From an uncultured Selenomonadales bacterium (GTDB lineage: Bacteria; Bacillota; Negativicutes; Selenomonadales; Selenomonadaceae): a DNA stretch of 64,000 nucleotides. Location of the stretch: assembly GCA_900314765.1 (NCBI GenBank), contig OMWN01000067.1:59599-123598 (forward strand), read 5' to 3'. Each line of letters starts with the position of its first letter. Positions within the stretch are counted from its first letter, which is position 1. The notes below the pieces were generated by a model. The model saw only the letters and a program-made list of their open reading frames with translations, was not told the origin of the DNA and ran no database searches. Shown piece after piece: positions 1 through 8,288 of the stretch. The position numbers and the translations under genes were made by a program.

Positions 1-18
1 ATCAAAAAATTCTTACTG

Positions 19-46
19 CGTCATCATTTATGTGATGGCGTTTTTT
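19..46 (+). terminator. Intrinsic terminator at the left edge
   Basis: An 8-bp stem (19-26 with 33-40, one G-U pair) with a 6-base loop is followed directly by six T. It probably ends transcription of a gene lying before the window and insulates the promoter that follows. Confidence 0.75.
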
Positions 47-75
47 ATTGGCAAATTTTTTCAGTTGTCGATTTT

Positions 76-104
76 TTGACGCATTTTAAAAAATTCATTA
101 TAAT
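76..104 (+). promoter_or_regulatory. Sigma-A promoter for the 3D-domain gene
   Basis: TTGACG at 76-81 and a perfect TATAAT at 99-104 are 17 bases apart. The predicted transcript starts near 111 and reaches the start codon at 164 after a leader of about 50 bases. Confidence 0.8.
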
Positions 105-163
105 ATCAAATGTTAACGCGTAAATTTCATTATTGAACACAATGAATATAAGGGGTGAATGGA

Positions 164-781
164 GTGACAAAAAGAAATCTGATTTTATTTATCACCGCTT
201 TTATGACTGCCTTGATGATAACGGGTACATCATTCGCGAACGGCATCATGGCGAAAGAAGGCATGCGCGGCGAAAGTGTCAAAAAAGTGCAGACACTGCT
301 CTTCGAGCAGGGGTATCTCAGCAGCAAGAGCGACATTGATGGCATTTGTGGCAAAAAAAGTGTAGCCGCTATCAAAAGTTTTCAGAAGGACCACGGGCTT
401 CATGTCGATGGTGTATGCGGAGATGAAACATACAACGAACTTAAAAAGAATCATAAGGGACACAAGCATGACGCGTCTGAAAAGAATCCCCATAAGGGAG
501 AGGCCGTCTACGTCGAGGCCACGGGCTACAGCGCGCATGACCCCGGCAACAATCCAAACACGGCCAGCGGCACTCCGGTGCGTCATGGCGTGATAGCTGT
601 CGATCCGTCATTCATCCCGCTTGGCAGCCGCGTCTACATTCCTGGCTACGGTGAAGCCGTCGCTGAGGATATCGGCTGGGCGATTCAGGGCAACTGCATA
701 GACGTTGCTTTCGACACGCACGAGGAGGCTTTGGCCTTTGGCCGACAGGAAATAGAAATATATATAATAGAGTATGCTTGA
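164..781 (+). CDS. Secreted peptidoglycan-binding 3D-domain protein
   Basis: The 205-residue product starts with a short basic segment and a hydrophobic signal peptide (about 1-25). Next come a PG_binding_1 domain (about 30-90, with the repeat Q-x-L-L-x-x-x-G-Y) and a C-terminal 3D domain (about 115-204). The three Asp residues that name the 3D family are visible at 147, 169 and 180. The 3D domain is a double-psi beta-barrel related to MltA and Rpf-type murein lytic enzymes, so a role in cell-wall turnover outside the membrane is likely; its activity cannot be told from sequence. I chose GTG 164 because AGGGG at 151-155 sits eight bases upstream; GTG 155 is an in-frame alternative with no room for a ribosome site. 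The stop codon overlaps the -35 box of the next promoter. Confidence 0.85.
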   Translation: MTKRNLILFITAFMTALMITGTSFANGIMAKEGMRGESVKKVQTLLFEQGYLSSKSDIDGICGKKSVAAIKSFQKDHGLHVDGVCGDETYNELKKNHKGHKHDASEKNPHKGEAVYVEATGYSAHDPGNNPNTASGTPVRHGVIAVDPSFIPLGSRVYIPGYGEAVAEDIGWAIQGNCIDVAFDTHEEALAFGRQEIEIYIIEYA

Positions 782-805
782 CAAAAATTGTCAACCTATG
801 ATAAA
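778..805 (+). promoter_or_regulatory. Promoter of the riboswitch-exchanger transcript
   Basis: A perfect TTGACA at 778-783 overlaps the stop codon of the 3D gene. A GATAAA box follows at 800-805 after 16 bases. Transcription would start just before the aptamer at 814. Confidence 0.6.
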
Positions 806-813
806 TTAAACGT

Positions 814-928
814 ACTAAAGGGGAGTAGCCCTGAAGGCCGTGTGCCAACATACATGTTCATTTGCGATGCATTTGTTCTGGCAGCGGCGTTGAGCTTGCG
901 ATAAGAGCTTAATGGTCAGACTTTTAGT
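814..928 (+). ncRNA. Candidate yybP-ykoY manganese riboswitch aptamer
   Basis: The signature AAAGGGGAGTAGC lies at 817-829, and an AGACTTTT element closes the 3' side (918-925). Both resemble the conserved L1 and 3' P1 parts of yybP-ykoY RNAs. P1 can form between 814-821 and 921-928, eight pairs with one G-U. yybP-ykoY aptamers bind Mn2+ and usually precede exporters of Mn2+ or other divalent cations, which fits the CaCA exchanger that follows. The middle of the aptamer is recognised less well than the two ends, and a covariance search was not possible here. Confidence 0.8.
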
Positions 929-960
929 GTGGTTTTTTGCCGCGCTGAGAGTCTTTTTTT
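919..960 (+). terminator. Riboswitch expression platform (terminator)
   Basis: Bases 919-932 can pair with 940-953 as an uninterrupted 14-bp stem with several G-U pairs. Seven T follow at 954-960. The 5' arm reuses 921-928, the 3' strand of aptamer helix P1, so the two structures exclude each other. Ligand binding that stabilises P1 should therefore block termination and switch the gene on. Confidence 0.75.
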
Positions 961-1007
961 ATAGCTTGGCGCGGAAATCAATTATAATTTTGAGGAGCGT
1001 GCAAAAA

Positions 1008-2036
1008 ATGAATTCAATCGTATCTTTTCTCATCGCGTTCGGCGTGCTTGTCGTAGGCTTTGTATTGCTTATCAAGGGCGCTGATGCCTTTGTTGACGGC
1101 AGCTCGGCCATAGCAAAGAGGCTTCGCGTACCGTCGCTCGTCATCGGACTCACTATCGTCGCAATGGGCACAAGCCTGCCGGAGCTCGCGGTCAGCGTGA
1201 CGGCGTCAATGGCGGGCAACAACGAAATCGCCATAAGCAATGTCACGGGCTCGAATATTTTCAATCTCATGGTGGTCTGCGGCATATCGGCGCTTTTTGT
1301 GCCGCTGAAAGTTTCGCGCGAGAGCTTGACGCACGAATTCCCATTTTCCGTTTTTTGCGCCATCTTGATGGCGGCCTTTGGCGCAACGGGTGCCACCATA
1401 AACGAGGGCATCGGCTCCATAGGGCGCATCGAGGGCATCGTGCTGCTTTTCTTTTTTGCCCTGTTCCTACTGTATACGGTTTCGACGGCGATAAAAGCGC
1501 GCAAGATCGGCGGCAATGAGGAGGAAGACGAGGGCGAGGGGCTCTCGATGTGGAACAGTATCGTGATGATTGTGCTCGGCATGGTCGCCATAAAGTTTGG
1601 CGGTGACTTCGTCGTAGGCGGCGACGCAGCACTCATGGGGCAAGAATTTTCGTACGGCGCCATAGCGCTTGCCCGCATGTTCGGCATGAGTGACACGCTC
1701 ATTGGCCTCACGATTGTCGCTGTCGGCACGAGCCTGCCTGAGCTCGTGACCTCCATCGTGGCTGCGAAGAAAAATGAAGTCGATATGGCCGTCGGCAACG
1801 TCATCGGCTCAAATATTTTCAATATTCTCTTCATACTTGGTGTTGCGACCGTCATCACGCCCGTTGATTTCGTTTTCGATAATCTCGTCGACACGATTGT
1901 CCTTGTCGTGTTCAGTGTACTGGTCTGGGGCTTCACGTGGACAAAGGAGACTCTCGTGCGCTGGGAAGGTGTCGTCATGATTATCTGCTATATCGCGTTC
2001 GTTGGCTATGCAATATTCAGAGTCTACGCCGCATGA
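1008..2036 (+). CDS. CaCA-family cation antiporter, probably Mn2+-responsive
   Basis: This 342-residue membrane protein has about ten hydrophobic segments in two homologous halves. Each half carries the alpha-repeat signature G-T-S-L-P-E (residues 54-59 and 240-245) followed by a G-S-N-I-F-N motif, the ion-binding hallmark of Na+/Ca2+ and cation/H+ exchangers of the YrbG type. A charged cytoplasmic loop (about 165-180, Glu/Asp-rich) separates the halves. ATG 1008 is preferred because GAGGAG lies ten bases upstream. An in-frame ATG at 912 falls inside the riboswitch and would add a non-homologous tail. The upstream Mn2+ riboswitch suggests the physiological substrate is Mn2+ rather than, or as well as, Ca2+; that substrate is an inference. 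Confidence 0.85.
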   Translation: MNSIVSFLIAFGVLVVGFVLLIKGADAFVDGSSAIAKRLRVPSLVIGLTIVAMGTSLPELAVSVTASMAGNNEIAISNVTGSNIFNLMVVCGISALFVPLKVSRESLTHEFPFSVFCAILMAAFGATGATINEGIGSIGRIEGIVLLFFFALFLLYTVSTAIKARKIGGNEEEDEGEGLSMWNSIVMIVLGMVAIKFGGDFVVGGDAALMGQEFSYGAIALARMFGMSDTLIGLTIVAVGTSLPELVTSIVAAKKNEVDMAVGNVIGSNIFNILFILGVATVITPVDFVFDNLVDTIVLVVFSVLVWGFTWTKETLVRWEGVVMIICYIAFVGYAIFRVYAA

Positions 2037-2088
2037 TATATTTTTCTTGAAACGTCACGTTTATGGATATGTTTTCTGAGGTGTGCGC

Positions 2089-4536
2089 ATGAAAATCGCT
2101 GAAGTATATGTGAATATTCCTGTAAAAAGCATATCGAAGTCGTATACGTATAAAGTGCCCGACGAGCTCTCCATGATTGACCGTGGCTGGCGCGTTGTCG
2201 TGCCGTTCGGTGGCCGCAGGGTTGAGGGCTTCGTGCTCGGAACGAAGAATATCGCCGATGGCGACGTCGCTCAGCTGGGGTACGCAATAAAAAATATTTG
2301 CTCAGCCGTTGATGAAGAGGCGTGGTTTACGCCGCCCATGATAGAGGCGTCGCAATGGTTTTCAGATTTTTACCTTTGCTCGTTGGCTGAGGCCATGCGC
2401 CTTTTCATGCCCGGCAAAAGCGGCATAAAAATCAGGGTTTGCTATGTCGCGAATGAGGGAAAAGCAAGCGAAGTTAGCGCATCTGAGCTATACGGTTTGA
2501 TTTATGACACAGTCAAGAAAAATGGCGAAATGACGGCGGGCGAGATAAAAAATGCGCTGCCAAATCTTTTTGAGCGCCCAGCAGATTACGACAACGCTAT
2601 TGATGGAATGATACGCCGTCATTATTTGAACAAAGAATATGTCACGGAAAAGCGTGAGCGTGCTCAATATGAGGAGGCGTATGCGCTCAAGGCCGCGCTG
2701 ACAAGCGAGGTGCTCAGCGCATACAGCCGCCGCCCTGCGCAGAGAAAAATGCTCGAAATGTTGTCAAGCGGCGGAGCATTGTCAAAGGCAGCGCTGAAGG
2801 CTCAAGGTGTCTCAATGGCAACGATAAAAAATGTATTGGCTGACGGGCTCGTCGCTGTCACGAAAAAGCGCATTTACCGCGACAGCTACAAATCGATGCA
2901 CTCGGGTCTCCAATCGACGGCGCCACTCACAGATGAGCAAAAGCAAGCGCTTGAGAAAATCAACACGGCCATAGACAAAGGCGCGACAACATCGTTTCTG
3001 CTTCATGGCGTTACGGGAAGCGGCAAAACGCGCGTCTATATAGAGGCCGTCAGCAAGGTCATCGAAAACGGAAAGCAGGCCATCGTGCTTGTACCAGAAA
3101 TTGGGCTGACAGGGCAGCTTGTGCGCTCGTTCAAGACGTTTTTCCCCGATGACATCATCACCATACACAGCAAGCTGACGCTCTCGGAGAGAAATGATGC
3201 ATACGCGCGCATACGACGAAGGGAGAAAAATATCATCATCGGCGCTCGCTCAGCGCTGTTCACGCCTGTCACCGACCTCGGAATCATCGTGATGGACGAG
3301 GAGCAGGATTTGTCATACAAGCAGGACGAGGCGCCTCGCTATGATGCTCATGTTGTTGCGGAGGAGCTTGCGCGTATCCATCGTGCCGTGCTGATTTTGG
3401 GCAGCGCGACGCCATCACTTGAAACATATCATCGCGCGCAGAGCGGTCAGATGATGCTTTTGAAAATGCCGCATCGCATAGGCATAAAGCCGATGCCCGA
3501 TGTCGAGCATGTGGACATGCGCGAAGAACTAAAGCATGGCAATCGTCACGTCTTGTCAACGAAACTTCAAACGCTCATCCGCGACACGATAAAAAAGCAT
3601 GAGCAGGTCATCCTCATGCTCAATCGCCGAGGATTTTCAACGTTCGTGATGTGTCGTTCATGCGGCTTCGTCATGAAATGCGGCTCGTGCGGGTTGCCGC
3701 TTGTCTATCATAAGCAAGGCTATCTCGCGTGTCATCACTGCGATGAAAAAGCGGCTGTGCCATCTGTATGTCCGCAGTGTGGCAGCACATTCATAAAATA
3801 TTTTGGCACGGGCACAGAAAAGCTCGAGAACGAGCTCAAGGAAATCATCCCCGAAGCGCGCGTCATTCGCCTCGACCGCGATACGACGTCACGAAAGTTT
3901 GCCCACACGGAGATACTCGACGCATTCAGACGCGGCGAATACGATGTGCTCCTCGGCACGCAGATGGTGGCAAAGGGCCATGACATACCGAACGTCACAG
4001 CGGTCGGCATACTGAGCGCCGATTCATCGCTCAACATGCCGGATTTCCGCGCGGCAGAAAGATGCTTCATGCTCATAACACAGACGGCGGGCAGGGCAGG
4101 CAGAGGCGACAAAAAAGGCCACGTCGTCGTCCAGTGTTACAATCCAGAGCACTATGCCGTTGTTGCGGCTATCCATCAAGATTATGATGAATTCTATCGT
4201 CAGGAAATCGTCATGCGGCGCTGTTTGTTTTTTCCACCGTTTTGCCGCATCGTGAAGCTCACGTTTCTCAGCGAGAAAGAAGACGAGGCAAGGGGCAATG
4301 CGATAGCCATAAAAGAAAGATTCATGAGCGCATTGCCGCATGACGCGGACAATGGCGAGACAAAGCATCAAATCATCGGACCAGCACCAGCCACGATTGC
4401 GCAGTTCAGAGGCACATATCGCTATAACTTGATTATAAAGACGAGCGACCTCGTCATCATACAGAGGGTAATGAAAGCAGCAAAGCTTCACGAGCGCACC
4501 GATGTGTTGATAGACATTGATCCCATCATGTTTTAA
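2089..4536 (+). CDS. priA: Primosomal replication-restart helicase PriA
   Basis: At 815 residues this is a full-length PriA, the 3'-to-5' DNA helicase that reloads the replisome at stalled forks. The N-terminal DNA-binding region is followed by the helicase core: Walker A G-V-T-G-S-G-K-T near residue 307, a DEEQ box near 403, and motifs V and VI (T-Q-M-V-A-K-G-H-D and Q-T-A-G-R-A-G-R). Eight cysteines in CxxC pairs between about 522 and 563 form the zinc-binding insertion. ATG 2089 is chosen because GAGGTG (2078-2083) is spaced five bases from it; GTG 2083 overlaps that site. It stands alone, with a strong structured RNA region after it. Confidence 0.95.
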   Translation: MKIAEVYVNIPVKSISKSYTYKVPDELSMIDRGWRVVVPFGGRRVEGFVLGTKNIADGDVAQLGYAIKNICSAVDEEAWFTPPMIEASQWFSDFYLCSLAEAMRLFMPGKSGIKIRVCYVANEGKASEVSASELYGLIYDTVKKNGEMTAGEIKNALPNLFERPADYDNAIDGMIRRHYLNKEYVTEKRERAQYEEAYALKAALTSEVLSAYSRRPAQRKMLEMLSSGGALSKAALKAQGVSMATIKNVLADGLVAVTKKRIYRDSYKSMHSGLQSTAPLTDEQKQALEKINTAIDKGATTSFLLHGVTGSGKTRVYIEAVSKVIENGKQAIVLVPEIGLTGQLVRSFKTFFPDDIITIHSKLTLSERNDAYARIRRREKNIIIGARSALFTPVTDLGIIVMDEEQDLSYKQDEAPRYDAHVVAEELARIHRAVLILGSATPSLETYHRAQSGQMMLLKMPHRIGIKPMPDVEHVDMREELKHGNRHVLSTKLQTLIRDTIKKHEQVILMLNRRGFSTFVMCRSCGFVMKCGSCGLPLVYHKQGYLACHHCDEKAAVPSVCPQCGSTFIKYFGTGTEKLENELKEIIPEARVIRLDRDTTSRKFAHTEILDAFRRGEYDVLLGTQMVAKGHDIPNVTAVGILSADSSLNMPDFRAAERCFMLITQTAGRAGRGDKKGHVVVQCYNPEHYAVVAAIHQDYDEFYRQEIVMRRCLFFPPFCRIVKLTFLSEKEDEARGNAIAIKERFMSALPHDADNGETKHQIIGPAPATIAQFRGTYRYNLIIKTSDLVIIQRVMKAAKLHERTDVLIDIDPIMF

Positions 4537-4571
4537 ATGAATTTTGAATGAATTGTTTACCTTGATTTCAA

Positions 4572-4600
4572 TTTACGTTGACAAAAAACTGTAGTATAAT
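4572..4600 (+). promoter_or_regulatory. Promoter before the structured RNA
   Basis: A perfect TATAAT lies at 4595-4600 with TTTACG at 4572-4577, 17 bases away. A TTGACA at 4578-4583 is too close (11 bases) to serve this -10 box. An 8-bp hairpin around 4604-4622 followed by a T-rich run sits at or just after the predicted start; it may instead be the priA terminator. Confidence 0.55.
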
Positions 4601-4606
4601 ATGAGC

Positions 4607-4800
4607 GTCGCTGTTGCGGCGCTTATTTTATTTTGTATGAGTTCGTGAAATTTCCCGAGGCGATGCCAGTCTGAAGTAATTTAGCAATTTCCTATAGGCT
4701 CTTTGGCTGGCTCCGAAGCGGCGTGCCTTCGCTTTTGCCGCGAGGAAGCCGGCCTTAGAGCCTGTCGAAATTGCGCAGTGGATGAGGACTGGCATCGCCG
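4607..4800 (+). ncRNA. Long rod-shaped structured RNA, 6S-like candidate
   Basis: This gene-free stretch (4537-4849) folds into one long rod. A perfect 13-bp closing stem pairs 4659-4671 with 4787-4799. It encloses a symmetrical 12 x 12 internal loop (4672-4683 and 4775-4786). Further helices pair 4684-4691 with 4767-4774, 4696-4702 with 4757-4763, and 4705-4714 with 4744-4754 (one bulge), and a capping hairpin uses 4718-4722 and 4736-4740. A closing stem, a large central bubble and a long apical stem are the architecture of 6S RNA, the RNA polymerase regulator. I do not recognise family-specific sequence. A long leader of the following ecf operon is the alternative, and the exact ends are unknown. 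Confidence 0.5.
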
Positions 4801-4849
4801 AGTCATTTTATCTATGATTTTGCAAATTCATATTTTTTGAGGTGAGATT

Positions 4850-5680
4850 TTGGCTTTTATTGAAATAAATGATTTGTCTCATGAATATAAAGGTGCCGAA
4901 GGACAAAGCACGCTTGCGCTTTCTCATGTCAATCTGACGATTGACGAAGGCGAATTCGTTGCCGTGCTCGGCACGAATGGCTCGGGCAAGTCCACGCTCG
5001 CGAAGCATCTCAACGCCATTCTTTTGCCATCAGACGGCAGCGTGACGGTAGACGGCATGGACACGCGCGACGCATCGCATCTTTGGGACATCCGGCAAAG
5101 CGTTGGCATGGTGTTCCAGAACCCAGACAATCAAATCATCGCCGCCGTTGTCGAGGATGATGTGGCATTCGGGCCAGAAAACCTCGGTGTGCCATCGGCG
5201 GAGATACGAAAGCGCGTCGATGATTCGCTCGCTCTCGTGGATATGAGCAAATTTGCGCAGTTCGCGCCGCATCTTCTCTCAGGCGGACAAAAGCAGCGCA
5301 TCGCCATCGCCGGAGCGCTTGCCATGCACACGCGCTGCCTCGTGCTTGACGAGCCGACGGCCATGCTTGACCCTGTGGGCAGGCAGGAGGTCTTATCGAC
5401 GGTGAAGCGCCTTCATGACGAGGAGAAAATCACGGTCGTCTACATCACGCATTTCATGGAGGAGGCTGCGGCCGCTGACCGCGTCGTCGTCATGGAAAAA
5501 GGCAAGGTGCTCATGAACGACGACCCGCACAACGTGTTCTCTCATGTTGAGGAAATGAAGCGCTGTGGCCTCGATGTGCCACTTCCCGCTGAAATATCTT
5601 GGAAGCTCAAAAAGCAAGGCTTCACGCTCCCCGATAATATCATCACAGATGAAGAATTGGTGGCCTCACTATGTCAATAG
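4850..5680 (+). CDS. ecfA1: ECF transporter ATPase EcfA1
   Basis: This is one of two ATPases that power energy-coupling-factor importers for vitamins and metal ions. Over 276 residues it shows Walker A G-T-N-G-S-G-K-S (about 41-48), a Q-loop (F-Q-N-P-D-N-Q), the signature L-S-G-G-Q (about 143-147), Walker B ending L-D-E-P-T, and the switch His in Y-I-T-H-F. The start is TTG 4850, preceded by GAGGTGAG. Its last ten bases overlap ecfA2, and ecfA2 overlaps ecfT, so the three are translationally coupled. No substrate-binding S component is encoded here, so this module probably serves S proteins encoded elsewhere. Confidence 0.93.
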   Translation: MAFIEINDLSHEYKGAEGQSTLALSHVNLTIDEGEFVAVLGTNGSGKSTLAKHLNAILLPSDGSVTVDGMDTRDASHLWDIRQSVGMVFQNPDNQIIAAVVEDDVAFGPENLGVPSAEIRKRVDDSLALVDMSKFAQFAPHLLSGGQKQRIAIAGALAMHTRCLVLDEPTAMLDPVGRQEVLSTVKRLHDEEKITVVYITHFMEEAAAADRVVVMEKGKVLMNDDPHNVFSHVEEMKRCGLDVPLPAEISWKLKKQGFTLPDNIITDEELVASLCQ

Positions 5681-6537
5681 AACTTAAAAATGTCACATAT
5701 ACATATATGCCAAAGACGGCATTTGAAAGGACGGCACTTGCGGGCGTCAATCTGACGCTCGCTGAGGGCAAACTCACGGCCATCGCGGGTCACACAGGTT
5801 CAGGAAAATCGACGCTCGTGCAGCATCTCAATGGATTGCTTCATCCGACGAGCGGCGTCGTGACGGTCGATGGCATCGACATTTCCAAGAAAACGAAAGA
5901 AGCCATCGACGCAAGGCACAGCGTCGGCATGGTGTTCCAATACCCAGAGCATCAGCTCTTTGAAGAAACGGTGGAGAAGGATGTCGCATTTGGTCCTAAA
6001 AATATGGGACTCGCGGATGATGAAATAAAAAAGCGCGTCAAGGACGCGCTCGATTTTGTGAAAATAGATTATGAAACGTATAAGGGTCGCTCGCCGTTTC
6101 AGATGAGCGGCGGTCAGATGCGTCGCGTCGCGATAGCGGGAGTGCTCGCGATGAAGCCAAAATATCTCGTGCTCGACGAGCCGACTGCGGGACTCGACCC
6201 GCGAGGCCGCGACGACCTCATGGCGCGCATCGTGTCTCTGAAGCGCGAAAAGAAAATGACGATAATTATCGTCTCACACAATATGGATGACATCGCGCGC
6301 ATTGCCGATGAGGTTGTATTCATGCACGACGGAAATGTGCTCTTGGACGCGCCGCCCAAAGAAGCGTTTTTTTCCGATGATGCGATTGCGGCGGCGGGGC
6401 TTTTGCCGCCGCATACAGTTTCGCTTTTGAAGATGATGAAGGACAGCGGCCTCGATGTGGATACGGACGCATTCACGGTCGATGAAGCCGTAAGGCGCAT
6501 TGCCAAGGCCATGAAAAGGAGGGAAAAATCATGCTGA
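5671..6537 (+). CDS. ecfA2: ECF transporter ATPase EcfA2
   Basis: This is the second ATPase of the ECF module, 288 residues, paired with EcfA1 as a heterodimer. Walker A G-H-T-G-S-G-K-S lies near residue 40, followed by F-Q-Y-P-E-H-Q-L-F-E, typical of EcfA2. The signature is M-S-G-G-Q, Walker B ends L-D-E-P-T-A-G-L-D, and the switch His is in I-V-S-H-N. It starts inside the end of ecfA1 (10-base overlap) and ends inside the start of ecfT (7-base overlap). Confidence 0.93.
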   Translation: MSIELKNVTYTYMPKTAFERTALAGVNLTLAEGKLTAIAGHTGSGKSTLVQHLNGLLHPTSGVVTVDGIDISKKTKEAIDARHSVGMVFQYPEHQLFEETVEKDVAFGPKNMGLADDEIKKRVKDALDFVKIDYETYKGRSPFQMSGGQMRRVAIAGVLAMKPKYLVLDEPTAGLDPRGRDDLMARIVSLKREKKMTIIIVSHNMDDIARIADEVVFMHDGNVLLDAPPKEAFFSDDAIAAAGLLPPHTVSLLKMMKDSGLDVDTDAFTVDEAVRRIAKAMKRREKSC

Positions 6538-7334
6538 CAGACATCACCATCGGTCAATTTTTCCCGGGCACGTCGCTCCTTCATCGCATGGATGCGCGCG
6601 TCAAGGTCATTCTGCTTTTCTTTTTGATTATCGCCATCTTCGTCTTCGATACGCCGGGCGACTATGCGCTCATGTGCGCGCTCACGCTTGGCCTCGGCCT
6701 CGCATCGCATGTGCCGCTTGGCACGCTGATGAAGTCGATAAAGCCACTGTGGTGGATTCTTGGCTTCACGTTTCTCATTCATCTGTGCACCGTGCCGGGC
6801 GAGACGATAACGACCGTATGGATATTCACGCTGACGAAGGAAGGCTTCATGCGCGGCTTTTTCCTCTGCCTGCGTCTCGTGCTCTTGATACTCCTTTCAT
6901 CGCTCCTCACGTTCACGACATCGCCGCTTGCGCTGACAGATGCGCTCGAGGCACTGATGCGCCCGCTGCGCGTGATTGGCGTGCCTGCGCATGAGCTCGC
7001 CATGATGATGACGATAGCGCTGCGCTTTATTCCGACGCTCATCGAGGAGACGGACAAAATCATGAAGGCACAGCAATCACGCGGTGTGGACTTTGAAACG
7101 GGAAGCATTTTAAAGCGCATTTCGTCGATGGTGCCAATACTCGTGCCGCTGTTCATTTCGGCATTCAGACGCGCGGACGAGCTCGCGATGGCAATGGAGG
7201 CGCGTTGCTATCGTGGCGGTGACGGGCGTACGCAGATGAAAGTGCTGCGTGTGACGCGCGTTGACTATGCTGGCATCCTGTTCATCGCAGTGTTTTTTGC
7301 GCTTCAGGCTGCACTGAAAATTGTGGGGATTTAG
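6531..7334 (+). CDS. ecfT: ECF transporter transmembrane coupling protein EcfT
   Basis: This 267-residue membrane protein has about five or six hydrophobic segments in its first two thirds and near the C-terminus. The two short cytoplasmic X-R-G-type motifs that contact the ATPases appear as Q-S-R-G and further on as E-A-R-C-Y-R-G. EcfT links EcfA1/A2 to interchangeable substrate-binding subunits. ATG 6531 overlaps the end of ecfA2, and a good GGAGG site lies just upstream. truA follows after three bases, an arrangement common in Firmicutes, where ecfA1-A2-T-truA form one unit. Confidence 0.92.
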   Translation: MLTDITIGQFFPGTSLLHRMDARVKVILLFFLIIAIFVFDTPGDYALMCALTLGLGLASHVPLGTLMKSIKPLWWILGFTFLIHLCTVPGETITTVWIFTLTKEGFMRGFFLCLRLVLLILLSSLLTFTTSPLALTDALEALMRPLRVIGVPAHELAMMMTIALRFIPTLIEETDKIMKAQQSRGVDFETGSILKRISSMVPILVPLFISAFRRADELAMAMEARCYRGGDGRTQMKVLRVTRVDYAGILFIAVFFALQAALKIVGI

Positions 7335-7337
7335 CGG

Positions 7338-8111
7338 ATGAAACCCGAGCACAAAGATATAATGAAGCGGCGCAAGAGAAATATTTGCTTGACCGTGGCA
7401 TATGACGGCACGAATTATCACGGCTTTCAACGGCAATCGCCGCCCGTCGTCGCAGTTCAAAATGTTTTGGAAAAAAGGCTTGCTGTCATTTTCGGCGATA
7501 CGATAGAGCTCTCCGCTGCGGGGCGGACAGATACGGGCGTCCACGCAATGGGACAGGTCGTCAATTTCTTTACGGATGGCACGATACCAGTCGAGCGCAT
7601 CCCGAAAGCGGCAAACAACATTTTGCCAGACGATATTGCTATCGTCGAGGCGCATGAAGTGGACATGGATTTCAGCGCACTTCACAGCGCAAAGAGGAAA
7701 ACATACGAGTACAGGATTTTGCAAGAGCCTGTGAGAAATCCATTTAAAAGAAACTATGCGTGGCAAATCCCCAAAGCGCTGAATGTCAAGGCTATGCGCA
7801 TGGCAATGACGAAGCTCATAGGCACGCACGATTTCTCGTCATTTCGTGCGTCGGGCGGCGCGCCGATGAGTCCCGTGCGCACGATGGACATTGCCGACAT
7901 TGAAGAAAATGGAAGCCTGTTGACGCTTACATTTCGCTCAACAGGCTTTCTTTATCACATGGTGAGAAACATCGTGGGCACGCTGGCTGACGTTGGGCTG
8001 TCTCGAAAGAGCATTGACGATTTTGAGCGCATCATCGCGTCGTGTGACAGGAAAAACGCGAGCCCAACAGCGCCTGCCTGTGGGCTTTATCTCGTGCATG
8101 TGGAGTATTGA
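7338..8111 (+). CDS. truA: tRNA pseudouridine(38-40) synthase TruA
   Basis: TruA makes pseudouridine in the anticodon stem-loop of many tRNAs. The 257-residue product has the catalytic Asp in the motif G-R-T-D-T-G-V-H-A near residue 63 and the usual T-G-F-L-Y-H-M-V-R-N segment in the C-terminal half. The first residues up to M-K-R-R-K-R are poorly conserved; ATG 7362 is an alternative start. It is the last gene of the ecf operon. In Bacilli it is usually followed by rplM-rpsI; here that pair is absent. Confidence 0.94.
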   Translation: MKPEHKDIMKRRKRNICLTVAYDGTNYHGFQRQSPPVVAVQNVLEKRLAVIFGDTIELSAAGRTDTGVHAMGQVVNFFTDGTIPVERIPKAANNILPDDIAIVEAHEVDMDFSALHSAKRKTYEYRILQEPVRNPFKRNYAWQIPKALNVKAMRMAMTKLIGTHDFSSFRASGGAPMSPVRTMDIADIEENGSLLTLTFRSTGFLYHMVRNIVGTLADVGLSRKSIDDFERIIASCDRKNASPTAPACGLYLVHVEY

Positions 8112-8215
8112 TTATAATGCTCGTGTGTCAATTAGTCATTGATTCAGTGAATTTTCGTATGAAATAATAAATAAAATTTAGTCATCTAAAATTGTTCATA
8201 AATTTATGGAAACTG

Positions 8216-8244
8216 TTCACAAAACTTTAAAATGGGTTTATAAT
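8216..8244 (+). promoter_or_regulatory. Promoter of the giant activase gene
   Basis: TTCACA at 8216-8221 and a perfect TATAAT at 8239-8244 are 17 bases apart, and the start codon follows 45 bases later. Two related T-G-T-T-C-A-x-A-A-A blocks (from 8193 and 8214) overlap or precede the -35 box and might be a repressor site, but no known operator matches. Confidence 0.75.
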
Positions 8245-8288
8245 TGCAATCGTGAAAAGTATTCATAATTTTTTAGAGGTGCATTTAT

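Noticed and set aside
912..1007. Extension of the CaCA exchanger to ATG 912.
   Set aside because: This stretch is the riboswitch terminator, and a good ribosome site precedes ATG 1008.
959..1978. A 339-codon open frame antisense to the exchanger gene.
   Set aside because: It is a shadow of the sense reading frame with Ser/Thr/Met-biased composition, no ribosome site and no recognisable domain.
8187..8225. Rex-type redox operator upstream of the giant activase.
   Set aside because: The two TGTTCA blocks are direct, not inverted, and do not form the TTGTGAA-N4-TTCACAA palindrome.
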